5,974 nucleotides of DNA from Oscillospiraceae bacterium (GTDB lineage: Bacteria > Bacillota > Clostridia > Oscillospirales > Ruminococcaceae): positions 1 to 5,974 of the forward strand of contig JAFQBO010000211.1 in assembly GCA_017416665.1 (NCBI GenBank). The letters are read 5' to 3'. Each line of letters opens with the position of its first letter. Position 1 is the first letter of the stretch. Under the pieces are notes generated by a model. That model searched no databases. It saw only the letters and a list, made by a program, of their open reading frames with translations, and was not told the origin of the DNA. The translations under genes were made by a program, and so were the position numbers. Of the stretch, positions 1-4,686 are shown piece after piece.

Positions 1-140
1 CCGACGACTGTCAGCTTATTGAGGCAATCGGCACAAAGGTATGCATGACTGTCGGCGACTACACCAATATAAAAATCACTACACCCGAAGACATTGAAAT
101 TGCAGAACTTTTGCTGAAAAGAGAGGAAAAAACAGTATGA
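1..140 (+). CDS. ispD: IspD C-terminal end (2-C-methyl-D-erythritol 4-phosphate cytidylyltransferase), partial
   Basis: Only the last 45 codons are present; the reading frame enters at base 3 and stops at TGA 138-140. The translation starts [10 protein letters not shown], continues [20 protein letters not shown] and ends in a short charged tail. This matches the IspD C-terminus, where a T-D-D-x-x-x-x-E segment is followed by G-x-x-N-I-K-x-T-x-P-E-D; the Lys of NIKIT corresponds to a conserved active-site lysine of the family (Lys213 in E. coli). IspD joins CTP and MEP to give CDP-ME, the third step of the cytosolic MEP isoprenoid pathway. The stop overlaps the start of ispF as ATGA, so the two are probably translationally coupled. 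The protein could be a larger fusion upstream, which cannot be seen here. Confidence 0.9.
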   Translation, partial: DDCQLIEAIGTKVCMTVGDYTNIKITTPEDIEIAELLLKREEKTV

Positions 141-622
141 ACATAAGAATTGGTCACGGATACGACGTACACAGACTTTGCGAAAACAGAAAACTGATAC
201 TCGGTGGTGTTGATATTCCATATGAAAAAGGACTTATGGGTCATTCCGATGCCGATGTCCTCGTTCATGCAGTTATGGACTCGTTACTGGGTGCATTGGC
301 TCTTGGTGACATTGGCAAACATTTTCCCGATACCGATCCGAAATACAGCGGTGCAGACAGCATCATGCTCCTTAAACACGTCTACAACCTTATAAATGAA
401 AACGGTTATTCACTCGGAAATATAGATGCTACTATCCTCGCACAAAAACCAAAGCTTGCTCCATATATAGACAGTATGAGAGAAAACATCGCAAACGCCA
501 TTGGCTGCGACATATCACAGGTGAGCGTCAAAGCCACTACCGAAGAAAAACTCGGCTTTACAGGTGAAGGACTCGGCATTTCCGCACACTGTGTTGCACT
601 TCTTCAGAAAATTAACAGTTAA
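137..622 (+). CDS. ispF: IspF, 2-C-methyl-D-erythritol 2,4-cyclodiphosphate synthase
   Basis: Complete 161-residue protein, the usual IspF size (E. coli 159). IspF converts CDP-ME 2-phosphate to MEcPP and CMP in the MEP pathway and works as a cytosolic homotrimer with a divalent metal at each subunit interface. The metal ligands are visible: Asp10 and His12 in [10 protein letters not shown], and His44 in [14 protein letters not shown]. The [13 protein letters not shown] segment (residues 56-68) and the C-terminal [17 protein letters not shown] block (132-148) are also diagnostic. The ATG at 137 is favoured because the protein then begins right at the family N-terminus, and GAGAGG at 121-126 is a plausible ribosome site about 10 bases upstream. 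It overlaps ispD by four bases. No residue known to be essential looks missing. Confidence 0.97.
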   Translation: MNIRIGHGYDVHRLCENRKLILGGVDIPYEKGLMGHSDADVLVHAVMDSLLGALALGDIGKHFPDTDPKYSGADSIMLLKHVYNLINENGYSLGNIDATILAQKPKLAPYIDSMRENIANAIGCDISQVSVKATTEEKLGFTGEGLGISAHCVALLQKINS

Positions 623-640
623 AAAAACACGGCATATAAT
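612..640 (+). promoter_or_regulatory. Predicted sigma-A promoter for the DUF3343 / desulfurase unit
   Basis: TTAACA (612-617, five of six bases of the -35 consensus) and a perfect TATAAT (635-640) are separated by 17 bp. The -35 box lies in the last codons of ispF. The predicted transcription start is near 646-648. This would let the downstream pair be expressed independently of the ispDF operon; no terminator is seen between ispF and the promoter, so read-through is also likely. Sequence-only prediction. Confidence 0.6.
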
Positions 641-682
641 AGTATCACGGGGAGCATTTTCTCTCCGAAAAGGGGTGATACT
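641..682. promoter_or_regulatory. Inverted repeat between -10 box and start codon (operator or RBS-occluding hairpin)
   Basis: AGTATCAC (641-648) is perfectly repeated in inverse as GTGATACT (675-682), ending one base before the ATG at 683. Inside it, GGGGAG (649-654) can pair with CTCTCC (661-666), with one G-U pair and a six-base loop. The Shine-Dalgarno segment AGGGGTG (671-677) is partly inside the right arm, so in RNA the stem would partly hide the ribosome site. But the predicted transcription start (about 647) leaves most of the left arm out of this promoter's transcript, so a DNA operator, or an RNA hairpin acting only on read-through transcripts from ispF, are both possible. Confidence 0.5.
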
Positions 683-928
683 ATGTATGATGAAACTGAA
701 AAAACAGCGGTTATGATGCCGTCTGTAACACATGCTATGAAAGCAAAAAAAATTTTTTCGTCTCTTGGGTTCAGGAGTGATATAAAAAGAGCATCAGGTA
801 TTTCACAAAAAGGCTGTATGCATTATATAGAGGTAAACACCAACGCCGAAAACGTTACTTCAATTCTTGAAAGAAACAATATAAAATATGGTGAACTTCT
901 GCGAAAGCGGTGGGAACATGACGATTAA
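683..928 (+). CDS. Small DUF3343-type protein (putative sulfur/selenium carrier-like)
   Basis: 81-residue soluble protein with no signal peptide or membrane segment. The pattern is that of DUF3343 (Pfam 'putative Se/S carrier protein-like'): a first strand, a PSVTHAMKAKKIFSSLGF helix (residues 13-30), a second strand (DIKRAS), a conserved-looking GC step at Gly44-Cys45 followed by an MHYIEV strand, and a C-terminal ILERNNIKYGEL helix-strand. Cys45 is the only cysteine and is the obvious candidate carrier residue. AGGGGTG at 671-677 gives a ribosome site for ATG 683. The gene overlaps the next by 11 bases, and the next gene encodes a desulfurase-like enzyme, which fits a donor-carrier pair. 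Biochemical function of the family is not established; the assignment rests on pattern and context, with no profile search done. Confidence 0.72.
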   Translation: MYDETEKTAVMMPSVTHAMKAKKIFSSLGFRSDIKRASGISQKGCMHYIEVNTNAENVTSILERNNIKYGELLRKRWEHDD

Positions 929-2057
929 TTTCGATAACGCCGCCACAACCTTTCCAAAGCCTGTAACAGTTGCACAATCTCTCTCGGAGGCTATACGAAA
1001 ATACGGCGGAAATGCAGGGCGTGGCGGTCACACTCTTACCATGCAAACCTCCGAAAAAGTTTTTGAAACACGAAATGCCGTTGCCGATTTTTTCGGTGGA
1101 GAACCCGAAAACACCGTTTTCACACTCAACTGTACCCACTCGCTGAATCTTGCAATTCACGGAATAATGCAAAATGGCGGACATATAATTATAAGTGGAA
1201 TTGAGCATAACTCATCAGCACGCCCTGTCTATGCACTTGCCGAAAAAGGAATCTGTAAATTCAGTATTGCTGAAGTCGGACAGAACGATGATGAAACAGT
1301 TGAAAATTTCCGAAAACTTATCAGAAAAAATACAAAAGCTATAGTCTGCACTATCGCAGGAAATGTGACAGGACAGATTATGCCATACAGACAGCTGGCA
1401 TCACTCTGCCGTGAAAAGGGTCTGTGTTTTATTGCCGACGGTGCTCAGGCATGTGGAATTCTTGATGTAAAAATGTCTGACGGAATAAATATCCTCTGTA
1501 CTTCAGGTCACAAAGGTCTTTATGGTCCGACTGGAACAGGCATTCTCATAAGTGATGGAAGCTTTAACATTTCTCCTCTTATGCAGGGCGGTACGGGCAG
1601 TTCGTCATTTAATCTGAAACAGCCCGATTTTCTTCCGGACAGTCTTGAAAGCGGTACTCTTAACACAGTCGGAATAATTGCACTTAAAAGCGGTATCGAA
1701 TTTGTATACGAAAAAACGCCTGCAAAAATTCATGCATATGAAACAAAGCTTTGCAAACGATTTATAAATCAGCTTGAAAACAGCGATATAATAATTTACA
1801 GAAACAGTAACTGTTCCTATGTTCCTGTTGTATCATTCAACATTCCGGACATGAAACCCGAACAGACTGCGGCAATGCTCGATTCCAACGGCTTTTGTCT
1901 GCGGGCAGGCTTTCACTGTGCTCCGCTTGCACATCATTCACTTGGAACTACAGACGGTACTGTCAGATTTTCACCATCTGTATTCAACACAGAAAAACAG
2001 GTCGACAGCCTTGTGAAAATAATAAAAAATCACAAAAAATTCAGGAAAAGCTATTGA
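918..2057 (+). CDS. Class V PLP enzyme, cysteine desulfurase family (EF2568-like / TIGR01977 type)
   Basis: 379 residues from ATG 918. An in-frame ATG at 888 would add ten residues but lacks a ribosome site; starting at 918 puts INFDNAATTFPKP at the N-terminus, as in this subfamily, with GGTGGG (909-914) close upstream. Landmarks: EHNSSARP (96-103) in the place of the EHHSN motif, Asn149 (AGNVTG), Asp174 and Gln177 (FIADGAQACG), the PLP Schiff-base Lys199 in TSGHKGLYGPTGTG, LESGTLN (243-249), and the persulfide-forming Cys334 in RAGFHCAPLAH. PLP and catalytic residues all look intact, so an active enzyme taking sulfur from cysteine (or selenium from selenocysteine) is likely. The subfamily is distinct from IscS, SufS and NifS, and its true substrate is unproven. 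It overlaps the DUF3343 gene by 11 bases, implying a shared transcript and a joint role. No SUF or ISC scaffold genes are nearby. Confidence 0.88.
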   Translation: MTINFDNAATTFPKPVTVAQSLSEAIRKYGGNAGRGGHTLTMQTSEKVFETRNAVADFFGGEPENTVFTLNCTHSLNLAIHGIMQNGGHIIISGIEHNSSARPVYALAEKGICKFSIAEVGQNDDETVENFRKLIRKNTKAIVCTIAGNVTGQIMPYRQLASLCREKGLCFIADGAQACGILDVKMSDGINILCTSGHKGLYGPTGTGILISDGSFNISPLMQGGTGSSSFNLKQPDFLPDSLESGTLNTVGIIALKSGIEFVYEKTPAKIHAYETKLCKRFINQLENSDIIIYRNSNCSYVPVVSFNIPDMKPEQTAAMLDSNGFCLRAGFHCAPLAHHSLGTTDGTVRFSPSVFNTEKQVDSLVKIIKNHKKFRKSY

Positions 2058-2096
2058 AATTATCACTCATTATTGGTAAAATTAAAATTGGAGCAA

Positions 2097-2234
2097 AACG
2101 TGATAAGCTCGCTTAATCACGTTGCGACGATTGCAACCGTCGCAGGGAGCATTTTGCTCCTCAGGATTTCAGTAGGAGATTTTTCTCCTACTGAAAGTCT
2201 GAAATGTCCCCGCCGCCTTAGAGGCGTGGGACAT
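2097..2234. repeat. Chain of five back-to-back hairpins; candidate palindromic mobile repeat or structured RNA
   Basis: Most of this stretch folds into adjoining stems. (A) 2097-2123: AACGTGAT pairs with ATCACGTT, AAG with CTT inside, one bulge. (B) 2124-2143: GCGACG with CGTCGC. (C) 2146-2160: GGAGCA with TGCTCC. (D) 2161-2202: a perfect 13-bp stem (2167-2179 with 2184-2196, TTTT loop), extended by five more pairs (including one G-U) past one mismatch. (E) 2204-2234: ATGTCCC with GGGACAT and CGCC with GGCG, one bulged T. No stem is followed by a T run, so these are not ordinary terminators. The only ORF through it (2073-2291) is short, lacks a ribosome site and is explained by the palindromes. 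A pyrimidine/purine stem with a CTTA loop such as E recalls ends of IS200/IS605 elements, but no TnpA or TnpB is visible. The structure is seen; its nature is inferred. Confidence 0.6.
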
Positions 2235-2264
2235 CTGCGACATGGTTATAATAAGACAAATTCT

Positions 2265-2285
2265 GAGGGGACTCCTCCCCTCTTT
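2265..2285 (+). terminator. Terminator-like GC hairpin upstream of cdaA
   Basis: GAGGGG (2265-2270) pairs with CCCCTC (2277-2282) around a six-base loop and is followed by only three T (2283-2285). It could end transcription from the desulfurase unit, act as an attenuator in the cdaA leader, or be the outer end of the hairpin-rich element at 2097-2234. The short T run makes it a weak intrinsic terminator. Confidence 0.4.
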
Positions 2286-2303
2286 ACATAAAGGAAGTGC
2301 AGT

Positions 2304-3206
2304 ATGAACGTTTTAAAAAACTCTCTTGATATGATATGGAGCGTTATACAGACAATAACTATACTCGATATTATTGGCATACTTTTAATGTCATATCTGA
2401 TTTATCTGCTTATCAAGCTTGTCAGAGAAACCAGAGCAAGTCAGCTTATAAAGGGTATATTTATTGTTGTATTGGTTTACTTTTCAAGTAATCTTATAGG
2501 ATTCAAGTCGATTACCTATGTTACAAAAACGGTACTTGATGTCGGACTTCTTGCAATAATAATAATGTTCCAGCCAGAAATAAGACGTGCACTGGAAAAA
2601 GCAGGAAGAACAAAATTCGGTATGAAGCTTTTTAATTTTTCCGATCAATCTGATGAACTGAAAAAAAAGTGGGCAAAGGCAATAGACGCAATCTGTGATT
2701 CATGCGGAGAATTTTCACTTAAAAAAACCGGAGCATTGATTGTACTTGAAAGACAGACAAAGCTTGGCGAACACCTTAAAGGGGCTACTATAATAAATGC
2801 GACTTTAAGCCGACTTCTTCTCGAAAGTATTTTCTTTCCATATTCAGAGAAACGCAAGGATGCATCTCCGCTTCATGATGGTGCAATGATTGTACGAGAC
2901 GCAAAAATCCTTGCGGCAGGCTGCCATCTGCCACTCTCACAGAATGATGAGTTTATCGACAAAAAACTCGGAACACGTCACAGAGCCGCTATCGGCATGA
3001 GTGAAAACTCTGACGCTATTGTTGTTGTGGTATCCGAAGAAACCGGACAAATTTCGATCGCAAACAACGGCGTTTTAACCCGTGACTATACAGTATTTAC
3101 GCTGAAGGAATATCTTCATGATGCTATACTGCCTGATCCACAGGAACAGAAAAAACCACTTCCTGTAAGATTTTTAAAGAAATTCAAAGGAGATGATAAA
3201 AAGTGA
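2304..3206 (+). CDS. cdaA: CdaA, membrane-bound diadenylate cyclase (c-di-AMP synthase)
   Basis: 300 residues; makes c-di-AMP from two ATP at the membrane, the second messenger that controls potassium and osmolyte transport and cell-wall homeostasis in Firmicutes. Three N-terminal hydrophobic segments are visible (about 17-37, 49-66, 77-89), followed by the family linker FQPEIRRALEKAGR (89-102) and the DisA_N/DAC domain (about 120-275). The catalytic DGA motif is Asp192-Ala194 in PLHDGAMIV and the RHR motif is Arg225-Arg227 in GTRHRAAIGMSE; VSEETGQISIANNG follows. AAGGAAG at 2290-2296 is a good ribosome site for ATG 2304. The protein is longer than B. subtilis CdaA (273), partly through about seven extra residues (YSEKRKDAS in place of NT) just before PLHDG. 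It is followed by its usual partner cdaR with a GTGA overlap. Confidence 0.96.
   Translation: MNVLKNSLDMIWSVIQTITILDIIGILLMSYLIYLLIKLVRETRASQLIKGIFIVVLVYFSSNLIGFKSITYVTKTVLDVGLLAIIIMFQPEIRRALEKAGRTKFGMKLFNFSDQSDELKKKWAKAIDAICDSCGEFSLKKTGALIVLERQTKLGEHLKGATIINATLSRLLLESIFFPYSEKRKDASPLHDGAMIVRDAKILAAGCHLPLSQNDEFIDKKLGTRHRAAIGMSENSDAIVVVVSEETGQISIANNGVLTRDYTVFTLKEYLHDAILPDPQEQKKPLPVRFLKKFKGDDKK
3186..3192 (+). promoter_or_regulatory. Ribosome binding site for cdaR (supports GTG start)
   Basis: AAAGGAG inside the 3' end of cdaA, ten bases before the GTG at 3203. It is the strongest Shine-Dalgarno in the window and supports the non-ATG start, which overlaps the cdaA stop as GTGA. Confidence 0.8.
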
Positions 3207-4498
3207 ATTTAAATATAAACAAGTTCCAGAAAAATTTATACGCATCTCTTTCGACAAACCTCGCACTGATTATATATTCGGTTCTTATTGCAATCGTTCT
3301 GTGGTTTTTCATTTCAATCACTATTTATCCGACAACTCCTAAAACTTTTACAGATATACCTATTGAGGTTGACATTACAGGCACATCAGCTGAGGAAAAT
3401 GGTCTGAGCGTTATCAGTGCAAGCTCCAAATCTGCAACTGTCACCATCAAGGGCAACCGTTCAAGCATAGGAAGTCTCACTGCTGATGATCTTGTCGCAC
3501 AGGCTGTTGTCGAAAATGTAAACTCCGCAGGTGAAAAAACACTTGAAATCAAGGTTCACAGTAAAAAATCAAATATTGAATTTGAAGTTACCAGTCTTAA
3601 TCCGTCAAAACTTATAGTAGTGTTTGATAAAATTGACACAAGGGAATATCCTGTAACAGTCGAAGCACCAAACATAAAAGCTGCTGAGGGACTTTACATG
3701 GATAACAGTGATTTTAAAACTTCACCGGAAACAATCGAAATTTCAGGTCCGTCCAAACAGCTCGACAACATTGAAAGAGTTGTTGCACTTGTAAGTGAAG
3801 AACAGGAACTTGAAACGGCGTATAAATTCCATACATCGGATATTGTACTGTACGACAAAAACGATCTGAAAATTGATACAAAAAAACTCACGTTTGATAC
3901 TACCGAGCTTGATGTTGACATCTCAGTTTACATGCAGGAAAAACTCGGTCTGTCATACGACCTGAAATATGCCCCACTCACATTTGACAAGGATTTCCTG
4001 CCGCTTGAAATGAATGTTGACAGCATTAGCCTTGCATCACCTAATACCGACCTTGAAAAAATTGATTCATGGAGCATCGGTTCAATACCGCTTTATGACA
4101 TTGAATGGGATTTTAATGAAACATACGAACTTATTATTCCGGAAAACTATAAAAATCTTTCAAATCTGTCCTCGGTATCGGTAAAGCTTAACACTGAGGG
4201 ACTTGCAAGCAAAACAGTTACCGTTAATGACATTTCAATCGTAAACGCACCAAGCAATTATGACTGTACTGTAAACTCGTATGGTCTTGTATTTGATATA
4301 ATAGGCCCTGAGGAGGACATTGCCGAAATTACGGAAAAAGACATTATCGCAACTGTCGATCTTCTTAAATACACTATTCAGTCAGACTCCTTCATTGCTG
4401 ATGCAACAATCAGTTTCAGTAATTACGACAGAGTGTGGGCAGTTGGTCTGCAAAAGGTTGCCATCGAGGCAACACCGGTTGTAACAACAACCCAATAA
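3203..4498 (+). CDS. cdaR: CdaR, YbbR-domain regulator of CdaA
   Basis: 431 residues from a GTG start. One N-terminal transmembrane helix (about 20-41, rich in I, L and W, ending WFFISITIYP) anchors a long extracytoplasmic part that is almost all beta-strand in pattern, consistent with about four YbbR repeats (roughly 45-130, 148-235, 245-330, 335-425); the B. subtilis protein is 483 residues with similar build. CdaR binds CdaA and modulates c-di-AMP synthesis. Repeat signatures are visible as V-x-I-x-G segments, for example ATVTIKGNRSSIGSL, ETIEISGPSKQLDNIERV and VFDIIGPEEDIAEI. The low sequence conservation is normal for YbbR proteins. The protein ends in a short Thr-rich tail (TPVVTTTQ), and the gene is followed at once by a terminator, where glmM is often found in other Firmicutes. 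Confidence 0.92.
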   Translation: MNLNINKFQKNLYASLSTNLALIIYSVLIAIVLWFFISITIYPTTPKTFTDIPIEVDITGTSAEENGLSVISASSKSATVTIKGNRSSIGSLTADDLVAQAVVENVNSAGEKTLEIKVHSKKSNIEFEVTSLNPSKLIVVFDKIDTREYPVTVEAPNIKAAEGLYMDNSDFKTSPETIEISGPSKQLDNIERVVALVSEEQELETAYKFHTSDIVLYDKNDLKIDTKKLTFDTTELDVDISVYMQEKLGLSYDLKYAPLTFDKDFLPLEMNVDSISLASPNTDLEKIDSWSIGSIPLYDIEWDFNETYELIIPENYKNLSNLSSVSVKLNTEGLASKTVTVNDISIVNAPSNYDCTVNSYGLVFDIIGPEEDIAEITEKDIIATVDLLKYTIQSDSFIADATISFSNYDRVWAVGLQKVAIEATPVVTTTQ

Positions 4499-4505
4499 TA
4501 ACTTT

Positions 4506-4535
4506 AAAGCAGTTCTTTCACGGAACTGCTTTTTT
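4506..4535 (+). terminator. Rho-independent terminator of the cdaA-cdaR operon
   Basis: AAAGCAGTTC (4506-4515) pairs perfectly with GAACTGCTTT (4523-4532) around a seven-base loop; the 3' arm runs into six consecutive T (4530-4535). It lies 8 bases after the cdaR stop. A nearly identical stem occurs at 5869-5893. Confidence 0.88.
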
Positions 4536-4578
4536 ATATAGTAATTATTACTGATTAAATATTTTTTTATTAAAATGC

Positions 4579-4607
4579 TTGACATATATTTCCAAAAGTA
4601 GTATAAT
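4579..4607 (+). promoter_or_regulatory. Consensus sigma-A promoter for the dockerin gene
   Basis: Perfect TTGACA (4579-4584) and perfect TATAAT (4602-4607) with the optimal 17-bp spacer. The predicted start of transcription is about 4612-4615, giving a leader of some 73 bases. A promoter this close to consensus should be strong unless held down by a repressor, and an inverted repeat overlaps it. Confidence 0.85.
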
Positions 4608-4649
4608 TATTATAGATTGATAAATAAAAATTTATCAATCTATAATAAT
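4606..4649. promoter_or_regulatory. Perfect 20-bp inverted repeat over the transcription start (operator or 5' mRNA hairpin)
   Basis: The arm 4606-4625 (contains AGATTGATAAAT) is exactly complementary in inverse to 4630-4649 (contains ATTTATCAATCT), with an AAAA loop at 4626-4629. The left arm takes in the last two bases of the -10 box and the predicted start site. As DNA it could be a repressor operator; as RNA starting near 4613 it would form a 5'-terminal stem of about 13 bp, of the kind that protects mRNAs from 5' decay. It is too far from T runs to be a terminator and is AT-rich. Confidence 0.75.
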
Positions 4650-4672
4650 CCAACAAAAAAAACAATGAAAGT

Positions 4673-4681
4673 AAAAGGTGA
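4673..4681 (+). promoter_or_regulatory. Ribosome binding site deciding the ATG 4687 start
   Basis: AAAAGGTGA lies five bases before ATG 4687. A GTG at 4678 is also in frame, but it is part of this Shine-Dalgarno sequence, and the protein from 4687 starts with a textbook signal peptide (MKKTLKKF), so 4687 is preferred. Confidence 0.8.
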
Positions 4682-4686
4682 TTAAT

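Noticed and set aside
745..758. A8T6 run inside the DUF3343 gene as a slippage or phase-variation site
   Set aside because: The frame is intact on both sides and such runs are common in AT-rich genes; no second sign of frameshifting.
888..917. Upstream ATG giving the desulfurase ten more residues
   Set aside because: No Shine-Dalgarno before it, and the family N-terminus INFDNAATT starts right after the ATG at 918.
650..2155. Shared 11-mer GGGAGCATTTT at 650-660 and 2145-2155, both opening hairpins
   Set aside because: Similarity does not extend beyond the hairpins' own short stems, so it is not enough to call the two regions copies of one repeat.
2243..2252. TATAAT at 2247-2252 as a cdaA promoter
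   Set aside because: No -35-like sequence at 16-18 bp (GCGTGG region) and the TG is not at the extended -10 position; too weak to list, though it could still be used.
2073..2291. 72-residue ORF across the hairpin region
   Set aside because: No ribosome site, starts inside an AT-rich spacer, and its codons are dictated by the palindromes; no protein motif is seen.
4665..4685. Six-codon leader ORF (MKVKGD) before the dockerin gene
   Set aside because: It lacks a ribosome site and overlaps the gene's own Shine-Dalgarno; probably chance.
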